Of a stretch of DNA of 37,567 nt, positions 7,279 through 15,756 are shown one piece after another. Every line of letters begins with the position of its first letter. The first letter of the stretch is position 1. Under the pieces are notes generated by a model. It was not told the origin of the DNA. It ran no database searches and worked only from the letters and a program-made list of their open reading frames with translations. The position numbers were made by a program, and so were the translations under genes. The stretch comes from Candidatus Fermentibacteraceae bacterium. Lineage in GTDB: Bacteria; Fermentibacterota; Fermentibacteria; Fermentibacterales; JCC-6. The stretch is from the NCBI GenBank assembly GCA_030592635.1, contig JAUVIS010000006.1, forward strand, positions 1-37,567, read 5' to 3'.

Positions 7279-8437
7279 AAACAAAACCACCATACTGCAT
7301 ATTATCACAAAAATGGCCGTAGGCGGTGCTCAAATGAACACCCTCATCAGCTGCAGAGAGATAACCAGAATGGGCTACCCTTCCGCCGTCCTTACCGGTC
7401 CTGAAATTTCTCCGGAGGGTACTTTCAGTGATCTTTCGGAGAAATACGGTATCCCCGTCTTCACTGCCCCGCACCTGATTAGAAAGCTGTCTCCTTATCA
7501 CGATTTCAGAGCGTTTTTCGAAATACGCGAGATCATTGATCGGAACAGGTTCTCAATTGTTCATACCCATGGATCCAAGGCCAAGTTTCTTGGCCGACTC
7601 GCTGCCGCACATACAAAAACACCAGTCAAGATTGTTCAGACTGTGCATGGATGGTCATTTTTTGACACTATGCCGCCCCTTCAAAAAGCTTTCTATTCCC
7701 TGCTTGAGCGGTTCGGTTACAAACTTGCCGACTCCAATATAGTTGTCAGCCCCCACGACATCCGGAAAGGTGTTAACTGGGGTATCGGTAAACCTGAAGA
7801 TTATCAGCTCATAAGAAGCGGCGTGGAATTTGAGGAATTTTTTGCCCAGCGCGGTAACAGCCTTACAGCAAAAGAAAGACTGGGGATTCCTTCTGAAAAC
7901 CCTGTAGTTGGGACTGTAATCAGGCTTGCTTCCCAGAAACACCCGGAAGCCATTGTTGATGTCGCCGAAAAGGTAAAAGTACTGTTCCCGGATGTTAAAT
8001 TTGTAGTTGTAGGTGATGGACCCCTCGACAGCTATATGAAACAGTACATCCATGAAAAGAACTTGAATGACAATTTTATCATGCTGGGCAGCAGAAAAGA
8101 TGTTGCTGAAATTCTCCCGGCTTTTGATGTCTTCCTTCTCACATCAAGAAGTGAAGGTCTGCCAAGGGCAATGCTCGAGGCTCTGGCTGTAAAGATTCCC
8201 GTGGTAGCGACTGATGTGGGAGGGATAGCTGAACTTATCAATGGACTGAAGAACGGTTTTCTCTGCAGCCACGGCGATATTGATTGTCTTGCAAAGGGTA
8301 TCCAGAAACTGCTTGAGTCCCCAGAGTTACGAAACAAACTTCTTACGACAGTAGATCTGGATCTGGAACCTTTCTCTGCTGAAATTATGGTTCAACAACT
8401 CTTCCAGCTTTACACATTTCTTGTAAAAAACATGTAG
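7271..8437 (+). CDS. Glycosyltransferase, GT4-like (GT-B fold)
   Basis: 388 residues. The N-terminal half begins TTILHIITKMAVGGAQMNTL, with the glycine loop typical of GT-B enzymes, and continues to FSIVHTHGSKAKFLGRLAA. The C-terminal nucleotide-sugar domain contains VVGTVIRLASQKHPE, FVVVGDGPL and the GT4 hallmark FLLTSRSEGLPRAMLEALA followed by PVVATDVGG. The acidic residue in SEGLP is the E of the E-x7-E motif, with the second in LEAL. It likely transfers a sugar onto a lipid-linked or capsular glycan at the inner face of the membrane. It is the last gene of the HAD-membrane-membrane-GT set; AGGAAG precedes the ATG by seven bases and a strong terminator follows the stop directly. Donor and acceptor are not predictable. 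Confidence 0.9.
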   Translation: MAENKTTILHIITKMAVGGAQMNTLISCREITRMGYPSAVLTGPEISPEGTFSDLSEKYGIPVFTAPHLIRKLSPYHDFRAFFEIREIIDRNRFSIVHTHGSKAKFLGRLAAAHTKTPVKIVQTVHGWSFFDTMPPLQKAFYSLLERFGYKLADSNIVVSPHDIRKGVNWGIGKPEDYQLIRSGVEFEEFFAQRGNSLTAKERLGIPSENPVVGTVIRLASQKHPEAIVDVAEKVKVLFPDVKFVVVGDGPLDSYMKQYIHEKNLNDNFIMLGSRKDVAEILPAFDVFLLTSRSEGLPRAMLEALAVKIPVVATDVGGIAELINGLKNGFLCSHGDIDCLAKGIQKLLESPELRNKLLTTVDLDLEPFSAEIMVQQLFQLYTFLVKNM

Positions 8438-8475
8438 CCGCACAGCTCTGCCGAAAGCTGAGCTGTGCGGTTTTT
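8438..8475 (+). terminator. Rho-independent terminator, likely bidirectional
   Basis: A perfect 11-base-pair stem (CCGCACAGCTC at 8438-8448 with GAGCTGTGCGG at 8460-8470) with an 11-base loop is followed by TTTTT. It starts right after the glycosyltransferase stop. On the other strand the same hairpin is followed by a T-run after a short gap (complement of 8425-8430), so it can also end the converging par/ferredoxin operon, whose last stop is at 8481. Confidence 0.9.
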
Positions 8476-8480
8476 CTGTC

Positions 8481-8648
8481 TTATGGTGCTTCGATTGAAC
8501 CTACCGGGCAGACTGCGGCACAGGCTCCACAGTCGATACAGGTAGCTGCGTCAATCACATAAGGTGTTCCCTCTTTGATACAGTCAACGGGACACTCTGC
8601 CTGACAGGCACCGCAACCGATGCAGGTATCATTGATCTTGTAAGCCAT
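8481..8648 (-). CDS. 2[4Fe-4S] ferredoxin, clostridial type
   Basis: 55-residue protein, the normal size of a clostridial-type ferredoxin. It has two classic cluster motifs: C9, C12, C15 with C19-Pro, and C37, C40, C43 with C47-Pro, plus an extra C23. The ATG at 8648 has GGAGG six bases upstream. It carries low-potential electrons in the cytoplasm and could accept them from IorAB encoded about 5 kb away. It begins 22 bases after the parB stop on the same strand with no terminator between, so it appears to be the last gene of the chromosome-partition operon, an unusual place for it. Confidence 0.93.
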   Translation of the reverse strand: MAYKINDTCIGCGACQAECPVDCIKEGTPYVIDAATCIDCGACAAVCPVGSIEAP

Positions 8649-8670
8649 GAAAACCTCCGTTAATTAAATT

Positions 8671-9540
8671 TCATTTACAAGTCGGGTTACCCCGACCTCT
8701 TATTATACTAAGAATTCTATCAAGTTCGTCCAGTGAACTGTACCCTATCTCAAGCTTACCGGACCCTCCGGAATCCTTAAGCAAAACCCTTGTTCCCAGA
8801 ATTCTCTGCAGTTCCGTTTCCAGCTGTTTTATTTCAGGAATTGCAGATACCATTTTCTTTTTTATGCTTTTCCTGTTTGTTGCTTTTCTTACAGCGTCTT
8901 CGAGAACCCTTACGCTATATCCTCTTGCAAGACAGAGCTTTGCAATCCTGACCATTGATTCTTCATCCGGCAGTCCAAGCAGAGTCCTGCCGTGTCCCAT
9001 GGAAAGCTTACCGGATCTAACCATCAATTTTACAGATTCCGGCAGTTCAATCAGTCTCTGAAAGTTCGCCACGGCAGACCGGCTTATGCCTACCTGCTTC
9101 CCCAGCTCTTCCTGTGTTATGCTGAACTCAGAGCAAAAGCGGCTGAATGCCTCCGCTTTTTCCATTGGATTCAGATCCTGTCTCTGAATGTTTTCAACAA
9201 GAGCCAGCGCCATCATCTGCTGATCGTCTGCTTCCCTGATAAATGCGGGAACAACACCAAGGCCTGCCAGTATGGAAGCTCTGAGTCTTCTTTCTCCGGC
9301 AATCAGCTGGTACCTTTCTTCTTTTTTCCGCAGAACAAGCGGCTGAAGGATTCCCTGTTGTCTGATCGACTCGGCAAGAGAGGAAAGTTCTTCATCATCC
9401 CAGTCAATCCTTGGCTGAAACGGGTTTGGATCTATCGCGTCTACAGAAATGTCAGCAGGGCTGCCCCTTTCTGAAAGTTCTCCCTCTATGCTGGGAAGAA
9501 GAGATTCAAGCCCCCGCCCCAGAGCCTTTTTCCGTTTCAC
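8671..9540 (-). CDS. parB: Chromosome partitioning protein ParB
   Basis: 289 residues. Begins with the basic KRKKALGRGLESLLP segment that in this family contacts ParA, then IDPNPFQPR, the CTP-binding GERRLRAS box, and a helix-turn-helix (ITQEELGKQVGISRSAVANFQRLIELP) that recognises parS; a C-terminal dimerisation domain follows. ParB loads at parS, spreads as a CTP-dependent clamp and directs origin segregation. The GTG start at 9540 overlaps the parA stop as GTGA. Two parS sites are present upstream in mnmG and at the mnmG/rsmG junction, matching this protein's expected target. Confidence 0.95.
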   Translation of the reverse strand: MKRKKALGRGLESLLPSIEGELSERGSPADISVDAIDPNPFQPRIDWDDEELSSLAESIRQQGILQPLVLRKKEERYQLIAGERRLRASILAGLGVVPAFIREADDQQMMALALVENIQRQDLNPMEKAEAFSRFCSEFSITQEELGKQVGISRSAVANFQRLIELPESVKLMVRSGKLSMGHGRTLLGLPDEESMVRIAKLCLARGYSVRVLEDAVRKATNRKSIKKKMVSAIPEIKQLETELQRILGTRVLLKDSGGSGKLEIGYSSLDELDRILSIIRGRGNPTCK

Positions 9541-10295
9541 CTTGCCATCACCTCCCTGGCGAGACTCATGTAACTCTTTGCTCCACTGGAAAAGGCATCA
9601 TAAAGAATCACCGGCTTCCCGAAACTGGGAGCCTCACCGAGACGCACATTTCTTGGAATACGGGTTCTGAAAAGAGTATCACCGAGATATTCGTCTGCCT
9701 CCTCCTCAACTTCCCTGCTGAGTTTCAACCTTTTGTCATACATTGTAAGAACTACACCGAAAATGGATAGAGTTTTGTTCCAGTGAGCCTTTACTCTTCT
9801 AATGGTTTCCGTAAGGTGTGACAGCCCCTCAAGGGCATAGTACTCACTCTGAACGGGAAGAATAACACCATCTGCCGCCACAAGAGCGTTAATGGTCAGA
9901 AGCCCCAGCGATGGAGGGCAATCAATAAGAACATAGTCATATCTTGAAAGATCCGACGAGGAAAGCGCCTGCGCAAGAAAAAATTCTCTTTCTTCCTGAG
10001 AAGCCAGTTCTATCTCCGTGCCGGCAAGATGTCTTGTGCCTCGAACAAGACAAAGACCTTCCACATCTGTCTTTACGGTACACTCTTCCAGTGTATGCTC
10101 TCCAGAAATATAGTTATGAATGCCTAGTTTATCAGCTTCGTCGTGACCGAGACCACTGGTTGCGTTAGCCTGCGGATCAAGATCTATCACTAGTACTTCT
10201 CTGTCATGGACTGCTATACTGGCCCCGAGATTGATAACTGTGGTTGTTTTTCCCACGCCACCCTTCTGGTTCGCCACGGCGAGAATTCTGGTCAT
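9537..10295 (-). CDS. parA: Chromosome partitioning ATPase ParA (Soj)
   Basis: 252 residues from the ATG at 10295, which has AAAGGTGA seven bases upstream; an in-frame ATG at 10310 would add five residues and overlap the rsmG stop, so it is less likely. The deviant Walker A motif KGGVGKTTT is at the N-terminus, followed by LDPQANATSGLG and the Walker B-like DYVLIDCPPSLGLLT. The length and lack of an N-terminal DNA-binding domain are typical of chromosomal Soj-type ParA. It binds DNA non-specifically in the ATP form and moves ParB-parS complexes. It lies 12 bases after rsmG and overlaps parB by four. Confidence 0.95.
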   Translation of the reverse strand: MTRILAVANQKGGVGKTTTVINLGASIAVHDREVLVIDLDPQANATSGLGHDEADKLGIHNYISGEHTLEECTVKTDVEGLCLVRGTRHLAGTEIELASQEEREFFLAQALSSSDLSRYDYVLIDCPPSLGLLTINALVAADGVILPVQSEYYALEGLSHLTETIRRVKAHWNKTLSIFGVVLTMYDKRLKLSREVEEEADEYLGDTLFRTRIPRNVRLGEAPSFGKPVILYDAFSSGAKSYMSLAREVMAR

Positions 10296-10306
10296 TCGGT
10301 CACCTT

Positions 10307-10945
10307 TCAATTTGTTTCTTCGTCGATACAGGGGTGTCGATACTGCAGGATAAACCCCGTTCGGTCAAGCGGAGGAATTGGCAGTTCTTCAGATATTATT
10401 GCATTGGAACAGGTTTCTGTCTTTTCTGAAACCCTTGTAATCAGAGAGAATCCCTCCGGTGCCGAGGGAAGAATCAATTCCACCATTTCTGATGGTCTCT
10501 TAACCGCCCTGGAGGTAAACTGACTTCCTGACGGAAAAGGGCCGGCATCCTCTACCCTGCTGTTCAATATTCTGCACGAAACCCCGCAATGTCTTGCTGC
10601 TGTTTCCAGAAAGGCGCACCTTTTTCTTCTGGATTCAATCATGGTAACATTGTGGCCGCACAATGACAGAACCATGCCGGGAAAACCCGCTCCCGTTCCA
10701 ACATCAAAAACATCAAGCCCGTCAAGGAATGGCATAAATGCTATCGACTCCAGAACATGTCTGATCCAGAGTCTCTCAATCTCCAGGGGACCCACAAGAT
10801 TAGCCTTTTCGGCGCTCCCTTCCAGAAGATCAAGAAACTTTCCAATTTTCAAATACGATTCTTCGGAAAGACGGACACCCAGAAGAGAGCACTGTCCGCA
10901 TGCTTCAGAAAATGACAGCGGAAGGTCATGTTTCACGTGAAACAC
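10307..10945 (-). CDS. rsmG: 16S rRNA (guanine527-N7)-methyltransferase RsmG
   Basis: 212 residues. The SAM-binding core reads VFDVGTGAGFPGMVLSL, followed by a MIESRRKRCAFLE acidic strand, both typical of RsmG. It methylates G527 of 16S rRNA. The GTG start at 10945 lies inside the end of mnmG (20-base overlap), and the first six residues MFHVKH are encoded by a perfect parS palindrome. This MFHVK-type start is shared by many RsmG proteins because of the embedded parS. No strong ribosome binding site precedes it, so coupling to mnmG translation is likely. Followed 12 bases later by parA. Confidence 0.93.
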   Translation of the reverse strand: MFHVKHDLPLSFSEACGQCSLLGVRLSEESYLKIGKFLDLLEGSAEKANLVGPLEIERLWIRHVLESIAFMPFLDGLDVFDVGTGAGFPGMVLSLCGHNVTMIESRRKRCAFLETAARHCGVSCRILNSRVEDAGPFPSGSQFTSRAVKRPSEMVELILPSAPEGFSLITRVSEKTETCSNAIISEELPIPPLDRTGFILQYRHPCIDEETN

Positions 10946-12746
10946 TCTCTTTCATAAGATGAAGCACCAGGGCGTCAAGATCTGCCTGCCTGACTGCCGG
11001 AATAGACTCAGCTCCTGACAGCGTCTCGGGTCTTCTTTTGTTGAGAGCTTCTCTTGCCTCGATTGTTATGGTTTGTACTGCTTCATAATCTTTTATCGAC
11101 GAAAGAGACACTTCCCCGTATCTCTTCCTGATTTCGTATCTGCCTTCCGCGCGCTTTACATAGCCTGCGTACTTTATATCAAGAACCACCGTGGTGAGTA
11201 TTTCTCTTTCGCTAATCTCTTTCGTATCAAAACCAATCATTTCCCCAACATTTTCCGGTGAAACTTCCGGCCTTCGGCATATCTCTTCAAGAGATTTTCC
11301 CCTTATTCTCTTTTTTAAAATATCTTCTCTCAGTTTTTTGTGTATTTTGTTTCGCTTCCAGTATTCTTCCTTCTTTTCGCCCGACAGGGTTCCCATTCTG
11401 CAGGCAAGCGGGAATACTCTTCTGTCCGCGTTGTCCTGTCTTAGATTCAATCTGTTTTCCGACCTGCTTGAAAACAGCCTGTACGGTTCATCTGTTCCTT
11501 TTGTAACGAGATCGTCAACCATAACCCCCATGTAGCTGCTCATTCTTTCCGGTACTGTTTTCTTCATGCCAAGCAGTCTTCTTGCGGCATTGGCTCCCGC
11601 CAGCAATCCCGTTGCCGCGGCTTCTTCGTACCCGGATGTTCCCAGTATCTGTCCCGATACATACAGATTTTCAGTAGCTCTTAACTTCAGCGTTTCATCA
11701 AATTCACCCGTTTCAAAGCATGTGTACTCGACGGAGTATCCGTAAGCGCATATTTCCGCGTTTCTAAAACCGGGCAATGATCTGACAATTTTATCCTGTA
11801 TCTCCTGCGGCATACTTGTGGAAAGACCATTCAAATACATTATTCTTGAAGATCTTCCCATGGGCTCCAAATGGATAGGGTGGCCCGTTCTTTCTGGAAA
11901 TTTTGTGACTTTGTCTTCAAAGCTTGGGCAATACCGCGGCCCCTTTCCCTTTATTCTTCCCGAGTACAGGGGTGAATGAAACAGGCTTTCCTTAACTATT
12001 TTCTCAGTTTCTCCTGTTGTTCGTGTAAGCCAGCATATTTCTTTATTCTGTACTCCGCCCTTCGACGACCAGCTGAATCTGAAATCTACATCATGAGAAA
12101 CCTGTTCCTCCAGCAGAGAACTGTCTATTGATTTTCTTATTACCCTTGGCGATGTTCCCGTCTTGAATCGTTTCACGTGAAACATTCTCTCTCTCAGGTC
12201 TTTTTCAAGGGATATTGCGGAGATGTCTCCCCTTCTGCCTCCTGGCCATGTGTTTCTACCCCTGTGCAGCATTCCTTTTAGAAAAGTTCCCGCAGCCAGA
12301 ACGAAAGCATCTGCTTCTATCACCCTTCCATCGCTGAGAAGAACTCCTTCTATTCTGCTGCTGGGTCCCGTCAACTTCACGACGAGACCCTCAATAATTT
12401 GAACTCCTGCTTTATAAAGTTTTCTTGTTTGTGTCCTGCAGTATTCCTCGACATCTGACTGTACCCTTGGCCCCCATACGGCGGGTCCCTTCTTCATATT
12501 CAGCATCCTGAACTGCAACGCTGTTTCATCTGCTGATTCTGCCGCCATCCCTCCAATGCCATCAATCTCTCTAACCAGTGTACCCTTGGCGATTCCACCC
12601 ATTGCCGGATTGCAGGACATCAGTGATATCTTTTCTATACTTGGCGTTATGAGAACAGTTCTGCACCCTACTGCAGCTGCTGCCGCCGCTGCCTCAACTC
12701 CTGCATGTCCCCCGCCTATAACCAGCACCTGATACTTTTTCTTCAC
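10926..12746 (-). CDS. mnmG: tRNA uridine 5-carboxymethylaminomethyl modification enzyme MnmG (GidA)
   Basis: 606 residues, close to the family norm. FAD-binding VIGGGHAGVEAA near residue 9, then CNPAMGGIAKGTLVREIDG, and KTGTSPRV in the middle, followed by TGYEEA-like GTSGYEEAAATGLLAG; all are MnmG signatures. With MnmE it installs carboxymethylaminomethyl at U34 of certain tRNAs using FAD and folate. The GTG start overlaps the mnmE stop (GTGA). Two parS sequences are inside: one encodes MFHVKR just before KTGTSPRV, the other encodes the C-terminal VSRET just before the stop. The same codons thus serve as ParB-loading sites. Confidence 0.95.
   Translation of the reverse strand: MKKKYQVLVIGGGHAGVEAAAAAAAVGCRTVLITPSIEKISLMSCNPAMGGIAKGTLVREIDGIGGMAAESADETALQFRMLNMKKGPAVWGPRVQSDVEEYCRTQTRKLYKAGVQIIEGLVVKLTGPSSRIEGVLLSDGRVIEADAFVLAAGTFLKGMLHRGRNTWPGGRRGDISAISLEKDLRERMFHVKRFKTGTSPRVIRKSIDSSLLEEQVSHDVDFRFSWSSKGGVQNKEICWLTRTTGETEKIVKESLFHSPLYSGRIKGKGPRYCPSFEDKVTKFPERTGHPIHLEPMGRSSRIMYLNGLSTSMPQEIQDKIVRSLPGFRNAEICAYGYSVEYTCFETGEFDETLKLRATENLYVSGQILGTSGYEEAAATGLLAGANAARRLLGMKKTVPERMSSYMGVMVDDLVTKGTDEPYRLFSSRSENRLNLRQDNADRRVFPLACRMGTLSGEKKEEYWKRNKIHKKLREDILKKRIRGKSLEEICRRPEVSPENVGEMIGFDTKEISEREILTTVVLDIKYAGYVKRAEGRYEIRKRYGEVSLSSIKDYEAVQTITIEAREALNKRRPETLSGAESIPAVRQADLDALVLHLMKESVSRET
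10929..10944. promoter_or_regulatory. parS centromere site, perfect consensus
   Basis: TGTTTCACGTGAAACA matches the 16-base bacterial parS consensus exactly and is a perfect palindrome. It sits in the mnmG/rsmG overlap, encoding MnmG VSRET in one frame and the RsmG N-terminus FHVKH in another. It is 5.5 kb from dnaA and 1.4 kb upstream of parB, as expected for origin-proximal ParB loading sites. Confidence 0.95.
12169..12184. promoter_or_regulatory. parS centromere site, one mismatch
   Basis: CGTTTCACGTGAAACA has the full 14-base palindromic core GTTTCACGTGAAAC and differs from the 16-base consensus only at the first base. It lies inside mnmG, about 1.24 kb from the perfect copy and 4.3 kb from dnaA. 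It adds the segment MFHVKR to MnmG. Confidence 0.88.
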
Positions 12747-13936
12747 TTTCCCACGCAGAACCTTTCAAGGGCTCTTTCTACTGCGTCTCCGCACCTCTCC
12801 GGCTTTTCTGCTTCCCTGAATATCTCGCTGACAATTTCCGCCGCAAGTGCCATATCCTGGTACTCTGACGCTTTTACGGCCTCTTTAAACAAATCTGCCA
12901 TTCTCTCCAGTCTCCAGGACGGACTTTCCTTCTCCGGGGCTGTAATGAACTTAATTACTTCCTCAATTCCCTCTCCTGTATCTGAAGATACGGGCATCCA
13001 CCCCGCCTTTGCCGATTTTTCCTGCTGATCCGCTTTTGAGCATACTTTTAATAATTCATGGTCTTCTGCCTGCACGCATATCTCTGAAACACACAGGGGG
13101 TCCATCCACACAATTCTGTCTCCGCTTTTCAGTGATCCCATAACAATTTCCAGAGCTTTCGAGTCCAGGCTTTCTCCTCCGCAACCCGCCGTATCGCATA
13201 TTTCAACATTTCTTCCTGATAATGATACTGTTCTTACGGCACCGTCCCTTGTCGTTCCCGGTGTACTGGAAACAACAACGGTCTCTTCTCCCATCAGCTT
13301 ATTGAACAATGTGGATTTCCCGGCATTAACAGGACCCATAAGAAATACTCTTGGAAGAATCTCTGCTCGTTTTACTTTGAGAACAAGGATCTCTGCTTTT
13401 TTCAGCAATCTCCTCATCAGCACCTTTACCTGTTCTTCCCCCGAAATTTCATGATCTTCGCTGAACTCAATCAGTCCTTCAATTTCACTTTTGAGTTCAT
13501 TGAGTTCTTCTGATAAATCACTTTCTGCTTCGCTGCCGCCCTTGTACTTTTCTGAAAGCGTTAGAACATCAAGAGCCGTTAACCTGCCGTTTAGCCACGC
13601 TCTTCTTGTAAACTCACCCGGTACCGCAACTCTTGCTCCGCTATTTTCAAGCTCTTCCAGAATCCTTCTTGCCGTTCCCGGTGATCCGTGGCACATAAGA
13701 TCAACCATTTCTTCACCGGTGTAGCTTTTACCCCTTGGCCACGAAATAGCAACGATGTAATCTATTCCCGCCAGGTCACCCACAGCCCGCTTTCTGCCCG
13801 TGAGTCTTCCCGGTTTTAGTCTCATCAACTTTTCCACTGTTTTTGAGGCTCCCCTCCCGGAGAGCCTCACCAGTGATATTGCCGATACCGCTTCTGGAGT
13901 AGCAAGAGCAACGATCAGTTCATTTTGCTTTTCCAT
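12743..13936 (-). CDS. mnmE: tRNA modification GTPase MnmE (TrmE), compact form
   Basis: 397 residues from ATG 13936; an upstream in-frame ATG at 13984 would push 16 non-homologous residues into yidC and is rejected. N-terminal folate domain: IVALATPEAVSAISLVRLSG, SYTGEE, and VPGEFTRRAWLNGRL. GTPase domain: G1 GPVNAGKST, G2 in PGTTRD, G3 DTAG, and a G4 that reads SKAD instead of NKxD. It ends in FCVGK with the conserved C-terminal cysteine. The protein is roughly 55 residues shorter than the E. coli enzyme. It works with MnmG on tRNA U34. It overlaps the end of yidC by 17 bases and mnmG by 4, so the genes are tightly packed. Confidence 0.92.
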   Translation of the reverse strand: MEKQNELIVALATPEAVSAISLVRLSGRGASKTVEKLMRLKPGRLTGRKRAVGDLAGIDYIVAISWPRGKSYTGEEMVDLMCHGSPGTARRILEELENSGARVAVPGEFTRRAWLNGRLTALDVLTLSEKYKGGSEAESDLSEELNELKSEIEGLIEFSEDHEISGEEQVKVLMRRLLKKAEILVLKVKRAEILPRVFLMGPVNAGKSTLFNKLMGEETVVVSSTPGTTRDGAVRTVSLSGRNVEICDTAGCGGESLDSKALEIVMGSLKSGDRIVWMDPLCVSEICVQAEDHELLKVCSKADQQEKSAKAGWMPVSSDTGEGIEEVIKFITAPEKESPSWRLERMADLFKEAVKASEYQDMALAAEIVSEIFREAEKPERCGDAVERALERFCVGK

Positions 13937-15536
13937 CTGCCTGGTCCAATGTGAGCTTTTTCTTAATAAGTTCCTGATGAACAAGAGTCAGAATGTTGAA
14001 TATCAACCAGTACAGCGTAAGCCCCGAGGCAAATCTCATGAAAAGGAATGTCATGAATATTGGCATCATATACATCATCATTTTCTGCTGCTGTGCCGCG
14101 GCTCCTGCGCTGCTTGATCCCGTAAGTTTCTGCTGAAGGAACATTATTACTCCGAGCAGCACCGCCATAAGACCAATTCCCTCAAGACCCAGAATTTTTG
14201 TCTGAAATTGAATGAGAATTTCAGGTCTTGACAGATCATTAATCCAGAAAACAAATTCCGCTCCCCTGAGTTCAACCATGTTTGCCAGAACTCGGTACAT
14301 TGCGAAGAAGACAGGCATCTGAAGCAGCATCGGCAGACAACCGCCAATGGGATTTACCCCTTTTTCCTTGTAGAGTTTCTGCATTTCACTTTGTTGTTGC
14401 TTTGGATCTTTTGCATACTTCTTCTGAATTTCCTGCATCGCCGGCTGTATTTTTTGCATTTTCTGCATGGACACATAGCTTTTAGTTGTAAGGGGGGAAA
14501 GCAGTATTTTCAAAGCAAATGCAAGAATAATTATTCTCACTCCCCAGTTGCTTACAAATGATAAAGCTGTTGTAAGAAAGAAAAATATCAGTTTCCCAAT
14601 CCATCTTATTATTGGCCAACCGAAATCAATCATGTCTGTTGTGGATCTACCCAGCTCTTTTAGCATATTAAATGCCTTTGGCCCTGCGTAGACTTTTATG
14701 CTGTTATCATCCAGCGCTACAAGGGGAGAACCTCCCTCTCCCGGGGCAATGTATCCGTCGGCCCTTTCCGTGGTTTCGGGCATAAGTATTATGGTAAAGA
14801 ATTTGTTGCTGGAGGCAATCCATGCCACATTTCCTGTTGGCTCAAAGCCCTCTATTTTCTCTGAGTTCTCTTTCTTGTGTTTGTTTGTAAACCATGAAGC
14901 AGTAAAATATCCTTTTTCTGTTGCCTGTGTCTCCGTTACAGGTATTGCCCCGGGTTCTATCGTTGATGTAACATCCAGGTTTATCTTGTTGAGTGTAAAA
15001 CCGTAAAAGCCCCTCACGAATGTATATGTCTTTGCTGATACTCCCGAGACAAAAGTTACCGCTGTTCCCTGCTCCGCGGCAAATACAGTATCAGGCCCAC
15101 TGTACTCAAAATGCACCGGTGTTCCGTCCTGCTCCCTTGAAACCATCCATGACTTTTCTGCAAGATTCACCATTTGGCCAGTATTCTGGTCCGGATAATC
15201 CTCATACCCTTGAAGCAGCCATGATTCTACAGATCCTCCTGTTGTGGACAATCTTGCAACCACCAGATTTTCTCCGGATTCCTCTCCGGAGATAATTACT
15301 GTAACAGTTCTTTCCGTATAATCCTGGAGATTTTCTGTTGTCTGCGGTGGAACGGGATCCGCCTGCAAATCTGTTTCTTCCTCTTCTATTGCTAATGCAA
15401 TCTGCCCGATCTGCTGCGGTGTCACCGTTTCGGCAACTGTCTGCTGACTACTGCTCTTTCCGGTAACGAACCAGCTTATTATTAAGACACCCAGCATAAG
15501 AACGGCCGCCAGAAACAGCCGTGATTGATCACTCAT
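13920..15536 (-). CDS. yidC: Membrane protein insertase YidC
   Basis: 538 residues, the long Gram-negative type. N-terminal membrane helix ([18 protein letters not shown]), a large extracytoplasmic beta-sandwich domain (residues about 60-320), then the conserved insertase core: a segment rich in [36 protein letters not shown], and further helices with [14 protein letters not shown] near the end. It inserts proteins into the inner membrane with or without SecYEG. The ATG at 15536 has GGAGGT eight bases upstream and overlaps the yidD stop by eight. The large domain supports a diderm host. A jag gene, often found next, is absent: mnmE follows directly. Confidence 0.95.
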   Translation of the reverse strand: MSDQSRLFLAAVLMLGVLIISWFVTGKSSSQQTVAETVTPQQIGQIALAIEEEETDLQADPVPPQTTENLQDYTERTVTVIISGEESGENLVVARLSTTGGSVESWLLQGYEDYPDQNTGQMVNLAEKSWMVSREQDGTPVHFEYSGPDTVFAAEQGTAVTFVSGVSAKTYTFVRGFYGFTLNKINLDVTSTIEPGAIPVTETQATEKGYFTASWFTNKHKKENSEKIEGFEPTGNVAWIASSNKFFTIILMPETTERADGYIAPGEGGSPLVALDDNSIKVYAGPKAFNMLKELGRSTTDMIDFGWPIIRWIGKLIFFFLTTALSFVSNWGVRIIILAFALKILLSPLTTKSYVSMQKMQKIQPAMQEIQKKYAKDPKQQQSEMQKLYKEKGVNPIGGCLPMLLQMPVFFAMYRVLANMVELRGAEFVFWINDLSRPEILIQFQTKILGLEGIGLMAVLLGVIMFLQQKLTGSSSAGAAAQQQKMMMYMMPIFMTFLFMRFASGLTLYWLIFNILTLVHQELIKKKLTLDQADGKAK

Positions 15537-15756
15537 CTTTTTCTACCTCCGGTACGGGGTCATAACCCCCTGAATGCCAGGGGTGGCATCTAAGAATTCT
15601 CTTTACGGCGAATGCCGATCCTTTTACTGCTCCGTGCTTTTTCAAAGCTTCTTCTGCATAGGCGCTGCAAGTCGGAGTATAAATACAACTGGGCGGAATA
15701 AATGGTGATACGGCTTTTCTGTACAGCCTGACAAGTGCAATAATAAAATTGCTCAT
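15529..15756 (-). CDS. yidD: Membrane protein insertion efficiency factor YidD
   Basis: 75 residues starting at ATG 15756, which overlaps the rnpA stop as ATGA; the open frame extends further upstream but into rnpA. Family signatures are [12 protein letters not shown], the cysteine pair [15 protein letters not shown], and [14 protein letters not shown]. It is a small membrane-associated protein that helps YidC-dependent insertion. It lies in the conserved order rpmH-rnpA-yidD-yidC and overlaps yidC by eight bases. Confidence 0.93.
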   Translation of the reverse strand: MSNFIIALVRLYRKAVSPFIPPSCIYTPTCSAYAEEALKKHGAVKGSAFAVKRILRCHPWHSGGYDPVPEVEKDE

